Positions 44,295 through 53,359 of a stretch of 64,000 nt of DNA are shown here, piece after piece. The stretch is from Aquibacillus albus (GTDB lineage Bacteria > Bacillota > Bacilli > Bacillales > Amphibacillaceae). Each line of letters opens with the position of its first letter. Position 1 is the stretch's first letter. The position numbers and the translations under genes are program-made. The notes below the pieces were generated by a model, which made no database searches, was not told the DNA's origin, and saw nothing but the letters and a program-made list of their open reading frames with translations. The stretch spans positions 124,001-188,000 of the forward strand of contig NZ_JAFBDR010000002.1 in the NCBI RefSeq assembly GCF_016908325.1, given 5' to 3'.

Positions 44295-44308
44295 TGTAAG
44301 CGCTTGCA
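44295..44308 (-). promoter_or_regulatory. cre (CcpA) site before the LplA-type gene
   Basis: TGTAAGCGCTTGCA matches the CcpA consensus TGWAANCGNTNWCA at 13 of 14 positions. It is placed 55-70 bases before the binding-protein start, suitable for catabolite repression of the transport and GHL6 genes. Confidence 0.7.
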
Positions 44309-44410
44309 AATTAGAGTAAAGAAGGAAGTTTAGGGTGTGATATGAACTTAGATTAAGTGTAAAGTTCACAAATAAGACACATATCCACCCTACCACTGGA
44401 CATTATTGAC

Positions 44411-45793
44411 CTAACACTTGCTCTTCCGATATTCACTTGGAGTCTTGCTCGTTTTTTGACGAAAAACACGGCTAAAGTATTTTTCATCTTTATAGCCTGT
44501 TTGTTCAGCAATCCATAGTATAGTCTTGTTCGTTTTAGTTAGATAATCTTTTGCAATCTCAATTCGCAAATTACGTAAATAATCATTGAATGATCGTCCA
44601 GTAATATCCTTAAAACACTGATTAAAATAACTTCGACTCATATTTACCCTTTTAGCTACATCCACTGCAAATAAAGGTTGATTCACTTCCTCTTGGATTA
44701 TTTTTATAGCTGACATAATGGAGTGGATTACTTCCTGAGAATATCGTACATTAATAGCAAACTGATTAGCAGAATCTACTATTTTAATTAACCATTGTTC
44801 CGTATCGTACCAACTATTCAAGGTTTCAGGCACTTTAACAATCATTTTATTATCAATATGTTTATGCACCTCATTCCACGCATTTCCAATATCGTTGATT
44901 AGACTGAATAGTTTTGTTATTGATAGTCGATAATCTTTTAATTCCTGTTTCATTTCTGTGAATGTTGAAGTTTCAGAAACCCATTCAAATGAAAGCCAGC
45001 GTTCCTTAACCTCAAGAAAAGTTTCTTTACTTATACTGTTTCGAATGGAACAAATGTCATGGAGAGATTTTGTAATAACCTTTTGGTCCTCAAGGTATTC
45101 ATAGAAGAAACTACACTTTTTATATTTCCTTAACTTTTGAAAAACATCATTGCGATTTTGGCCTCTTATTTCGGTTACTTTCATCATTGTCCATCCACTA
45201 TTTAATTTGGCTCCTGCTAGATTTTTAGCTATTTTATCTTCAAGTAACCCAAACCAAACTAAATCTCCAATCTCTTGAAATGAATTAGAAGAATTCCCAA
45301 CTATTTGGTTCACCCAATCTATCTCAGCATTTTCTTCTTTTGACATCAAAGCATATCCACAATCTTCAGAAAATAATTCGGTTACTTTTTCATTTATATG
45401 GTTTGAAATCCTTTCTTTCTGGGTAATAAGATTATGAATACGAGCAAGTACCTCATTAAAATGTTCTTTCTCTAACTCTACTTTTGAAATGAAATCAATT
45501 GCTCCTAAGCGTAATGCCTGCTGAATATATTCAAATTCTTGATGAAAGGTAAGGATAACAAAATATATAGTAGGATATTTATCTTTAACAATTTTCATTA
45601 ACTCAATTCCTGACATGATGGGCATAGTTAAGTCTGTCAATACAAAATCAACATCATTAGAATTTATAAATTCCAATGCATCTTTTCCATTTTTAGCTTC
45701 TCCGACAACTTCCATATCATAATCTTGCCAAGGCATAGCTGAAATCAGTCCCTTTCTTACTAATTTATCATCCTCAACAATTAAAACTTTCAT
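44411..45793 (-). CDS. YesN-type response regulator (REC-AraC), second system
   Basis: A protein of 460 residues. The receiver domain has the phospho-acceptor Asp54 in FVLTDLTMPIMSGIEL and conserved acidic residues in IVEDDKLVRKG. After a middle region comes the C-terminal AraC double HTH (about 365-460; FAVDVAKRVNMSRSYFNQCF, IAEQTGYKDEKYFSRVFRQ, TSKTPSEYRKSKC). It overlaps the kinase gene by 4 bases (ATGA). It probably activates the LplA-type transport operon that begins 170 bases downstream. Confidence 0.93.
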   Translation of the reverse strand: MKVLIVEDDKLVRKGLISAMPWQDYDMEVVGEAKNGKDALEFINSNDVDFVLTDLTMPIMSGIELMKIVKDKYPTIYFVILTFHQEFEYIQQALRLGAIDFISKVELEKEHFNEVLARIHNLITQKERISNHINEKVTELFSEDCGYALMSKEENAEIDWVNQIVGNSSNSFQEIGDLVWFGLLEDKIAKNLAGAKLNSGWTMMKVTEIRGQNRNDVFQKLRKYKKCSFFYEYLEDQKVITKSLHDICSIRNSISKETFLEVKERWLSFEWVSETSTFTEMKQELKDYRLSITKLFSLINDIGNAWNEVHKHIDNKMIVKVPETLNSWYDTEQWLIKIVDSANQFAINVRYSQEVIHSIMSAIKIIQEEVNQPLFAVDVAKRVNMSRSYFNQCFKDITGRSFNDYLRNLRIEIAKDYLTKTNKTILWIAEQTGYKDEKYFSRVFRQKTSKTPSEYRKSKC

Positions 45794-47535
45794 CTTTCAG
45801 ATTCCCCCTCACTTATCGGAAAAGTTAAAGTAATACAGGTACCTTCCCCTAACTTACTATCAATCTTAAAATCAGTCCTGCCATCATAATGTACTACCAT
45901 CATTCTCCTGACATAGTTTAACCCAATACCCATCCCCATCTTTTTTTGTGCCGTTGATTCTGTGTCATTTAATATATTGGTTATTGTTTCTTCTGTCATA
46001 CCTGATCCATTGTCCTTAACAGTGATAACTAACTTATCCTTTAAGTCAACATTCACCTGAATACAGCCATCATCGTTAACACCATGATATAGTGAATTCT
46101 CAACAAGCGGTTGAAGAATAAACCTAGGTACTGGAAAGTTCATCACTTCGTCTTTAACATCAACCTGTACATTAAAATTAAAGTCATAACGAATCTGCTG
46201 TAATGTTAAATATTGCTTAATGGCATCTAACTCATCACCAACTGTAGAAAATTGACCTCTTTTTCCAAGGTTATAATGTAGCAATTTATTCAAAGATTTC
46301 ACTAAGCGATCTATTTCATCTTGCCCATTCATCATAGCCATCCATTGTACTGTGTTTAATGTATTCATCAGAAAATGCGGATTAATTTGATATAATAACT
46401 TTTCGACCTCTAGATCGGCTTTTCGCTTTTCTTTTAGTTCTATTTCATTAAACAATTCCCAAATCTGTTGCTTCATTTCCCTGAAATTTTCAAGTAAAAA
46501 GTTAAATTCAGGAACACTACTTTTAGAATGAACGGATTGAACTTCATTGCTGGCTAATAATCCAATTTCGTTATTAAATTCTTTTAAAGGTCGGTAAACC
46601 ATTTTCCAGAGTAACCATGCAAGAAATAAACTAACAACTAAAAATATTAAGAAAAAGGTAATGACTTGAATGAACCACTCGTTGATTTCTTTATTATAAT
46701 CAGCCTCTGATATGACAGCAACAATAGACCATCCTTGATTACTGGTATGTTTGAACCAAAAATATCCCTCATCTTTACCAAATGATTTTTGTTTCATTTT
46801 ATTCGTAATTACTGTATCTTGCGGGAATATATTATCAAGTTGACTATAGTTGATTTTTCCTGCTTCATTTAAAAACAAGTAAAATACATCATAACCGCTC
46901 CCACCTTCATCAAATACATCTGTTAATCTAAAAGCACTTTCTACATAAACATAAACATCTTCCCTGCTAGGAAAGTTTACTTTCCTCAAGGCTGAGATGA
47001 CATGCTGATTGTTATAATGATAATTACTAATATGAGGACCATAATAGGTAAGCCCATAATATTTCGCCAGCTCGGGTAACTCTCCTAAAGAAAATTCTTC
47101 ACGAACAGGTAAGTTCTCAAATTCGATTAAGTTTTCATTTTCAAAATAGTACATAATTAAGCCAACTGATGGATTGGTAAACGCAATTACATTCAATTCA
47201 CTCTTAAGTTCACTTGTAATTTCTACACGTTCATAAAGATCATGCGAATTTAAGAGAGTATTCAACTTCTTCCCCACTATACCTTCAAAGGATAATTGCT
47301 GTGATAAATGGTTTAAGTTATCAAATGTATTTTCTAGAGTAAGCGCATCTTGCTTAAGGTTGCTTTGAATTCCTCTTTGAATTTGATTGTTCACTATCGA
47401 ATTTATTGTGTGATAAGATATGAAGCCAATAAAAATAAACGGAATTAGTGATGCTAACAAGAAAAGAAGGATAATCCTCTTCTTTAACGTAACTCGATAG
47501 AAGTATTCCTTGCATTTGTTTATTTTAGATAACAT
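45790..47535 (-). CDS. YesM-type sensor histidine kinase, second system
   Basis: A protein of 581 residues. TM1 is at about 20-42, the extracellular sensor at 43-285, and TM2 at about 288-312 (VITFFLIFLVVSLFLAWLLW). A HAMP-like segment follows, then the His_kinase domain with His in LLYQINPHFLMNTLNTVQWM and HATPase_c (VENSLYHGV, VKDNGSGMTEE, GMGIGLNYVRRMM). It is the first gene of the right locus. A perfect cre site lies 26 bases upstream of its start, so the whole regulatory pair should be repressed when preferred sugars are present. Confidence 0.93.
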   Translation of the reverse strand: MLSKINKCKEYFYRVTLKKRIILLFLLASLIPFIFIGFISYHTINSIVNNQIQRGIQSNLKQDALTLENTFDNLNHLSQQLSFEGIVGKKLNTLLNSHDLYERVEITSELKSELNVIAFTNPSVGLIMYYFENENLIEFENLPVREEFSLGELPELAKYYGLTYYGPHISNYHYNNQHVISALRKVNFPSREDVYVYVESAFRLTDVFDEGGSGYDVFYLFLNEAGKINYSQLDNIFPQDTVITNKMKQKSFGKDEGYFWFKHTSNQGWSIVAVISEADYNKEINEWFIQVITFFLIFLVVSLFLAWLLWKMVYRPLKEFNNEIGLLASNEVQSVHSKSSVPEFNFLLENFREMKQQIWELFNEIELKEKRKADLEVEKLLYQINPHFLMNTLNTVQWMAMMNGQDEIDRLVKSLNKLLHYNLGKRGQFSTVGDELDAIKQYLTLQQIRYDFNFNVQVDVKDEVMNFPVPRFILQPLVENSLYHGVNDDGCIQVNVDLKDKLVITVKDNGSGMTEETITNILNDTESTAQKKMGMGIGLNYVRRMMVVHYDGRTDFKIDSKLGEGTCITLTFPISEGESER

Positions 47536-47560
47536 CGTCTCAACACCCTAAAAACTATTT

Positions 47561-47574
47561 TGTAATCGCTTACA
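47561..47574 (-). promoter_or_regulatory. Perfect cre (CcpA) site before the second kinase gene
   Basis: TGTAATCGCTTACA matches TGWAANCGNTNWCA at all 14 positions, 26 bases upstream of the kinase ATG. Confidence 0.75.
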
Positions 47575-48221
<647 letters not shown>

Positions 48222-48259
48222 TAAGCTGAATACCACACGAACCGTGGGATATCAGCTTA
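48222..48259 (-). terminator. Strong terminator containing the stop of a small ORF
   Basis: Minus-strand TAAGCTGATATCCCAC and GTGGTATTCAGCTTA pair around GGTTC with two mismatches, followed by TTTTTTATTTTAAA. The first bases are the TAA stop codon of the small ORF at 48257-48391. Confidence 0.75.
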
Positions 48260-48391
48260 CGCTTCCAGTTTCAGGCTAGTTTTGGAAAATAACCATCCAG
48301 CTACCAGTTCTCCTTTTTCAAGTTGAAAACCATCGACTGTTGGGTGAGATTTGCCACTATGACATGGTGTCTCTTTAGTATCATGTGGCAT
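48257..48391 (-). CDS. Small ORF, 44 codons, possible 3' remnant
   Basis: On the minus strand an ATG opens a 44-residue frame (PHDTKETPCHSGK..., later DGFQLEKGELVAGWLFSK) that stops exactly inside a strong terminator, as a real gene end would. The end resembles the CysQ C-terminus just upstream (DGKRFYYNRKELLNGWFLVERN), so it could be a leftover 3' end of a cysQ-like gene displaced by repeat A copy 11. No clear ribosome site is seen. Treat as a doubtful small gene or gene fragment. Confidence 0.35.
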   Translation of the reverse strand: MPHDTKETPCHSGKSHPTVDGFQLEKGELVAGWLFSKTSLKLEA

Positions 48392-48397
48392 TTAACA

Positions 48398-48443
48398 TGT
48401 CCTCCCAGCGAAGACAAATGTCCACAGAGGGGGTCAGACCCCT
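48398..48443 (+). repeat. Family A repeat, copy 11
   Basis: Full copy, the first after a 23-kb gap. It lies 10 bases beyond the stop codon of cysQ and 6 bases before the small ORF. Confidence 0.9.
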
Positions 48444-48453
48444 TTTACTTTTA

Positions 48454-49263
48454 CTAGTTTCGCTCAACCAAAAACCATCCATTCAGCAATTCTTTTCTAT
48501 TATAATAAAACCTTTTACCATCTTCATATCGGGTAACTTTTCCACCTGCTGCTTCAACAATTGCTTGGCCTGCTCCAGTGTCCCACTCCATCGTTGGTGC
48601 ATACCTTGGGTAATAGTCTACCTTTCCTTCCGCCACTAAGCAAAACTTAAGAGAGCTTCCGGATGAGACAACTTCTACTTTCCCATGTTTTGCTTCCAAT
48701 TCTTTCATAAAGGCTTCGGTTTCCTCTGACATATGAGATCTGCTGGCAACAGCACGCGTAACTTGGCGATCCTCTTTCTCAGGTAATCGCACACTCTTTC
48801 GAATCAATTCTTCTTCACTTTCGAACGCTGCCTTAGAAGCATTTTCCAGCTTATATGCACCATCACCTACACGGCCAAAATAAAATACATCTAATGCCGG
48901 TGCATAGATAATACCAACGGAAGGATACTTTCTTTCTATTAAAGCAATATTAACCGTAAATTCTCCATTTTTCTTAATGAATTCCTTTGTTCCATCTAGT
49001 GGATCTACTAACCAAAAACGGTCCCATCCCTGACGTTCACTGTACGGAATATCTCTTCCCTCTTCGCTCAAAACAGGAATGCTAGGATTGATTGCATTTA
49101 AACCTTTCATAATCGATTCATGTGCTCGTTTATCTGCTTGTGTTAATGGGGAATCATCTTCTTTCAACTCTACACCAAAGTCTTGCGCATAAACGTCTAA
49201 GATTTCCTTTCCAGCTTCTAGTGAAACCCAAAATAAATCTAGTAAATTAAAATTCTCCACCAA
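48454..49263 (-). CDS. cysQ: 3'(2'),5'-bisphosphate nucleotidase CysQ
   Basis: A protein of 269 residues of the inositol monophosphatase superfamily: metal-binding PVLSEEG, WLVDPLDGTKEFIKKNGEFTVNIALIE (Asp-Pro-Leu-Asp-Gly-Thr) and WDTGAGQAIVEAAGG. CysQ removes the 3' phosphate of PAP or PAPS, the by-product of sulfate activation and sulfotransfer. The start is TTG 49261-49263 after AGGTGG with a 7-base spacer. It is directly downstream of the UDP-sulfoquinovose synthase-like gene, separated only by repeat copy 12. This suggests a link to sulfonate or sulfate-ester chemistry. Confidence 0.9.
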   Translation of the reverse strand: MVENFNLLDLFWVSLEAGKEILDVYAQDFGVELKEDDSPLTQADKRAHESIMKGLNAINPSIPVLSEEGRDIPYSERQGWDRFWLVDPLDGTKEFIKKNGEFTVNIALIERKYPSVGIIYAPALDVFYFGRVGDGAYKLENASKAAFESEEELIRKSVRLPEKEDRQVTRAVASRSHMSEETEAFMKELEAKHGKVEVVSSGSSLKFCLVAEGKVDYYPRYAPTMEWDTGAGQAIVEAAGGKVTRYEDGKRFYYNRKELLNGWFLVERN

Positions 49264-49313
49264 TACGAAACCACCTTCTAGACAAAATTATCATTCTCCA
49301 ACCACAACCAAAG

Positions 49314-49359
49314 TGTCCACCACACGCGGACAAATGTCCACAGAGGGGGTCAGACCCCT
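49314..49359 (+). repeat. Family A repeat, copy 12
   Basis: Full copy. Its last two bases form part of the stop codon (CTA at 49358-49360, TAG on the minus strand) of the UDP-sulfoquinovose synthase-like gene. Confidence 0.9.
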
Positions 49360-50614
49360 ACACCCCTTTGCCAGTAGCTATGTTCTTTGTTGTTTGGTCT
49401 ATGGTGCCTGGTTTTTGTTCTTTTGTCCATGTGCTTTTGGCTGGTATTTTTGAATAATCTACGCGATCTACATATTTTTTTGCTATATTAGTAACTTCTT
49501 GTAGTAGTCCTTCATCTAAGGTGATTGGTTCTAAACCTTTGGATAAGAAGAGATCATTTTTAACATGCAGGTCGTTTTCAGCAGCCTCTTTACGCGGATT
49601 GGACACGTATGCAATCTCGGCATCTGCAAGTTCACTGACACGCTTAGCCAGGTTATTCACACGGTGCGTTTCGGTCATTTGATTAAAAATCATCACCTTT
49701 TCCTCACGAGTTGGCGGATTCTCAATCGCTAACTGAACACAACGTACGGTATCTTGAATATGAATAAACGCTCGAGTTTGTCCGCCGGTTCCATGAACAG
49801 TAATTGGATGCCCCACTGCTGCTTGCATTAAGAAGCGATTCAATACAGTCCCATAATCACCATCGTAATCGAAGCGATTAATAAGTCTTTCGTCAAGCTT
49901 TGTTTCTCTTGTATTCGTTCCCCAAACAATTCCTTGATGAAGATCAGTAATTCTGACATTATCATTCTTGTTATAGTACTGGAAAAGCAGTTGATCTTGT
50001 GACTTTGTCATGTGATAAACAGACCCAGGATTAGTAGGATACAGGATTTGTTGCCCGACCCAATCGCCTGCCTCCGTCTGAACTTCTACATCAAGATAGC
50101 CCTCGGGAATCTTCATTCCAGCAGTTCCATAACCATACACGCCCATTGTTCCTAAATGGACAAGATGAATATCTAGACCAGACTCCACAATGGCACATAA
50201 TACATTATGAGTCGCGTTTATATTGTTATTTACGGTATAGCGCTTATGTTTTGGAGTTTTCATAGAATATGGAGCAGAACGCTGCTCAGCAAAGTGTACA
50301 ATAACATCAGGTTGAACATCCTGAATAACTTGTAGTACATCATCATAATTTTCCGCTATATCAATATTATAAAATCCAATCTTTTTTTCTGTAATTTCCT
50401 CCCAAGCTCTTAATCTAGTACCCATTGGCTGAATAGGAGTTAACGATTCTGCTTCTAATTCATTATCAATATTACGTCGTGATAGATTATCGATAATGAC
50501 AACTTCATGGCCTAAATTGGACAGATGAAGACTTGTAGGCCAACCACAGAATCCATCCCCGCCTAGGACAATAATTTTCTTGTTTGACTTCAAATCTTTA
50601 TTGTTTATGTTCAA
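49358..50614 (-). CDS. UDP-sulfoquinovose synthase-like SDR epimerase (SQD1/SqdB family)
   Basis: A protein of 418 residues of the extended short-chain dehydrogenase family. The NAD motif GGDGFCGWPTSLHLSNLGHEV (18-38) and the blocks VHFAEQRSAPYSM, HLVHLGTMGVYG, YHMTKSQDQ, TDLHQGIVWGTNTRET, RFDYDGDYGTVLNRFLMQAAVGHP and GTGGQTRAFIHIQDTV follow plant SQD1 closely. Catalytic Thr (about 155), Tyr (199) and Lys (203) are kept. SQD1 makes UDP-sulfoquinovose from UDP-glucose and sulfite. No SqdX/SQD2 glycosyltransferase is in the window. The start is TTG 50612-50614 after AAAGGGTG. Confidence 0.85.
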   Translation of the reverse strand: MNINNKDLKSNKKIIVLGGDGFCGWPTSLHLSNLGHEVVIIDNLSRRNIDNELEAESLTPIQPMGTRLRAWEEITEKKIGFYNIDIAENYDDVLQVIQDVQPDVIVHFAEQRSAPYSMKTPKHKRYTVNNNINATHNVLCAIVESGLDIHLVHLGTMGVYGYGTAGMKIPEGYLDVEVQTEAGDWVGQQILYPTNPGSVYHMTKSQDQLLFQYYNKNDNVRITDLHQGIVWGTNTRETKLDERLINRFDYDGDYGTVLNRFLMQAAVGHPITVHGTGGQTRAFIHIQDTVRCVQLAIENPPTREEKVMIFNQMTETHRVNNLAKRVSELADAEIAYVSNPRKEAAENDLHVKNDLFLSKGLEPITLDEGLLQEVTNIAKKYVDRVDYSKIPAKSTWTKEQKPGTIDQTTKNIATGKGV

Positions 50615-50962
50615 TTTTTACACCCTTTATCAGTTATTTCTATAGGAGAATATATAGATAAAATTTTATACGGAATGTTACTTTATTACAGTATAACTTT
50701 TCTAATAAGATAAAGACAAAGTAATAGTAGCATTTAGTTTTTGGTATTTAAAGTAAAATCTGCTTTACATTTTTCACATCCCACAAATTCACTAGAAAAA
50801 TAGGCCAGCCCCTCTTGAAGGATTGCGCCTGATAGAAGAAAATGAGTAAGGGATTAACTCGGTTTGCTCCAAATCTATCAAAAAATATCATGATCAATGT
50901 TTGGATTAGAATGCATGATTTTGTTCATTCCACCTTTTCTATGATGTCTCCTATCCGGGATA
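50615..50962. other. Intergenic, nothing recognised
   Basis: 348 bases of AT-rich sequence upstream of the sulfoquinovose synthase-like gene. It must hold that gene's promoter. No repeat, RNA or open frame with support was seen. Confidence 0.4.
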
Positions 50963-51610
50963 TCAAGATACCTTCTGACCGACCATTTTTCTAGGATTCA
51001 CAGCAGTATTTTGCTCTTTCACCCATTTGTTGCAAAGGAGGTAGGCCCATTGAAAGACAGGACTCATAATAAATGTAAAGATAAAAGTAAAAATAAAAAC
51101 GGGACCGCCGAGAATAAGCCCTATCCCGAGCACGGTGCTCTCCAAAATAATACGTGTCTTTCGAATAGACATCCGGGACCTTTCTGAAATAGCAAGAATA
51201 AATCCATCTCTTGGCCCAGCTCCGAAATTAGCAGCTGTATACATCCCAGCTGCAAAACCCATGAAAATAACCGCAAGTATAATTAATAATATATCTACAA
51301 TTCCATTTGGGGAATAAGGGAATATATCCAGAAATAAAAAGAAATCTACAATAGGTCCAACTAACAGCACATTCAAAAATGTACCTATTTTTATGTACGA
51401 TCGATTTAATCCCAATGTAAATAAAAGCAAAAATAATCCAATTAATACATTCCAAGTTCCAATCGTAAGACCAAATTTTTCGGTCAATGCAATATATAAT
51501 ACGTCCCATGGATGAATTCCCAAGTGTTGAACTTGTATAGCAACGGCAATGCCATAGCTAACAATAATAAGTCCTCCAAGAAGTAAAATCATCTGCTTGT
51601 AAAAATTCAT
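50963..51610 (-). CDS. YczE/YyaS-like membrane protein
   Basis: A protein of 215 residues with five to six membrane segments and the family pattern: GIAVAIQVQHLGIHPWDVLYIAL at residues 20-42, WNVLIGLFLLLF, GTFLNVLLVGPIVDFFL, GFAAGMYTAANFGAGPRDGFILAISERS and FTFIMSPVFQWAYLLCN. YczE of B. subtilis affects surfactin/lipopeptide production by an unknown route; YitT-type relatives are of unknown function. AGGAGAAATGT precedes the ATG. It is a monocistronic gene with a long gap on each side. Confidence 0.8.
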   Translation of the reverse strand: MNFYKQMILLLGGLIIVSYGIAVAIQVQHLGIHPWDVLYIALTEKFGLTIGTWNVLIGLFLLLFTLGLNRSYIKIGTFLNVLLVGPIVDFFLFLDIFPYSPNGIVDILLIILAVIFMGFAAGMYTAANFGAGPRDGFILAISERSRMSIRKTRIILESTVLGIGLILGGPVFIFTFIFTFIMSPVFQWAYLLCNKWVKEQNTAVNPRKMVGQKVS

Positions 51611-51690
51611 ACATTTCTCCTACCCAACAGTAATTTACCAACTCTACTATTATAAACCTTACCCCTTAATATTTGTAGGGGTTTTTATAT

Positions 51691-51708
51691 GGGAGGGGTC
51701 AGACCCCT
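51691..51708 (+). repeat. Family A repeat, copy 13 (palindrome only)
   Basis: Only GGGAGGGGTCAGACCCCT remains, a fragment comprising the 3' palindrome. Confidence 0.6.
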
Positions 51709-51758
51709 ATTGTCAAATAATGGGAATTATGTATATTTTCAATGGGAAAGGAAGAAAA

Positions 51759-51908
51759 CAGAGTGGCAGTAACCACTCGTTAACATAACTGCAGACCGCA
51801 TAAAGAGCGACTGGGCAAGTATTAACGAAAAAAATAACCGTCACACCCACGGCCTGGGGAGACGGTTATTTTTTTGGTTTAAGAAGATGACAATGCTCCC
51901 CCCGGAAA
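51759..51908 (-). repeat. Family B element, copy B3
   Basis: GAGTGG/CCACTC hairpin, then GCAGACCGCATAAAGAGCG, then an AAATAACCGTC/GACGGTTATTT hairpin (51832-51871) with a T-run, then GATGACAATGCTCCCCCC. Nearly identical to B4 at 58892 over the full length and likewise followed directly by a family A repeat. The minus strand gives a short hydrophobic tail IVIFLNQKNNRLPRPWV and a stop. Confidence 0.7.
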
Positions 51909-51909
51909 C

Positions 51910-51955
51910 TGTCCTCCCAGCGAGGACAAATGTCCACGGGCGGGGGCAGACCCCT
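51910..51955 (+). repeat. Family A repeat, copy 14
   Basis: Full copy with one change in the 3' palindrome (GGGGGCAGACCCC). It ends 6 bases before the stop codon of gabD. Confidence 0.9.
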
Positions 51956-51961
51956 TTGCAT

Positions 51962-53359
51962 TTATTGGTCATAGTTTCCTATTGATAGGTATTTTGTTTC
52001 TAGGTATGGGTCTATTCCTTCGCTGCCGCCTTCACGGCCGATTCCGCTTTCTTTCATTCCGCCGAATGGAACATGCGCCCCAGAAGGAGCCCCGTCATTC
52101 CACCCTATTATTCCGAAATTTAAATGCTCGTAAAGGTATGTTCCTACTTTATAGTCATTCGTAAAGAAGTATGCAGCAAGTCCATATGGTGTATTGTTTG
52201 CAATATCGACTGCCTCAGTGATTTCCTTAAAACTAACAATAGGAAGAACCGGGCCAAATGTTTCCTCTTCCATGATGGTCATACGCTCATCTACATTCTT
52301 TAAAATAGTGGGATGGACAAAATAGTAACCTTGTTCTTCATTCGCATCGTATTCATTTCCTGCAAGAACTTCAGCTCCTTTATCTATCGCATCCTTTACC
52401 TGTCCAACAATTTTACGATATCCTTTTTCATTAATGATTGGACCGATATCAGTAGCGCTGTCCAAACCATTACCGACTGTTAATGCCTTGACTGCTTTCG
52501 TTAATTTTTCGGTAAAAGCATCCATGATATTCTCATTCACTAGCACACGGTTTGCACATACGCATGTTTGTCCGGCATTTCTAAATTTAGAAAGAATCGT
52601 TTGCGTAACAGCAACATCCAAATCAGCATCTTCTGCGACAATTAAAGGTGCATGCCCGCCTAATTCCATCGTAACGTGTTTGATAGAATCTGCACTATTC
52701 CGGATAAGCGTTTTTCCTACAGGAGTCGAACCTGTAAATGTGATTTTTCGAACATGCTCACTATCCGTAAATAATGAACCGACTTCTGGTCCATTGCCAT
52801 TTACATATTGAATAGCATCCTGTGGAATTCCCACCTCATGTGCTAATTTAATCAAACGCATCGTTGTTAGTGGTGTCTCTTCTGCAGGCTTAATAATAAA
52901 GGTGCATCCTGCTGCTAAAGCAGGAGCCGCCTTTCTTGTCATCATCGCTGCTGGAAAGTTCCACGGAGTAATTGCTGCAACCAATCCAATCGGCTGACGA
53001 CTAACAATAATACGTTTTGATTCAGAGGAAGCAGGAATTGTACGACCATAAATTCGTGTCGCTTCTTCTGCATACCAATCGATGTAACTCGTAGCATAGT
53101 CAACTTCTCCGATTGATTCTTTTAATGGCTTCCCATTTTCCAAGGTCATAACTTTTGCTATTTCTTCTTTGTGCTTCTGAATGATTCGTGACCAATCTTT
53201 CAAAAGCTTTGACCGTGTATGAGCATTTACTTTGGACCATTTTTTAAATGCAAGATGTCCTTTTTCTAGTGCTTGTTTAATTTCTTCATTTGAATGAACC
53301 TTTACTTCTTTTAGCAATTCACCTGTAGCAGGGTTGTGAACTTTAATAGGAGTTGACAT
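51962..53359 (-). CDS. gabD: Succinate-semialdehyde dehydrogenase
   Basis: A protein of 465 residues of the aldehyde dehydrogenase superfamily. NAD(P) site ([34 protein letters not shown]), catalytic Glu in [12 protein letters not shown] and catalytic Cys in [15 protein letters not shown]. It oxidises succinate semialdehyde to succinate, the second step of GABA breakdown. Its start lies inside the 3' end of gabT (17-base overlap), so the two are translationally coupled. The TATLE-type C-terminus is ordinary. Direct-repeat sequences follow its stop codon. Confidence 0.92.
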   Translation of the reverse strand: MSTPIKVHNPATGELLKEVKVHSNEEIKQALEKGHLAFKKWSKVNAHTRSKLLKDWSRIIQKHKEEIAKVMTLENGKPLKESIGEVDYATSYIDWYAEEATRIYGRTIPASSESKRIIVSRQPIGLVAAITPWNFPAAMMTRKAAPALAAGCTFIIKPAEETPLTTMRLIKLAHEVGIPQDAIQYVNGNGPEVGSLFTDSEHVRKITFTGSTPVGKTLIRNSADSIKHVTMELGGHAPLIVAEDADLDVAVTQTILSKFRNAGQTCVCANRVLVNENIMDAFTEKLTKAVKALTVGNGLDSATDIGPIINEKGYRKIVGQVKDAIDKGAEVLAGNEYDANEEQGYYFVHPTILKNVDERMTIMEEETFGPVLPIVSFKEITEAVDIANNTPYGLAAYFFTNDYKVGTYLYEHLNFGIIGWNDGAPSGAHVPFGGMKESGIGREGGSEGIDPYLETKYLSIGNYDQ

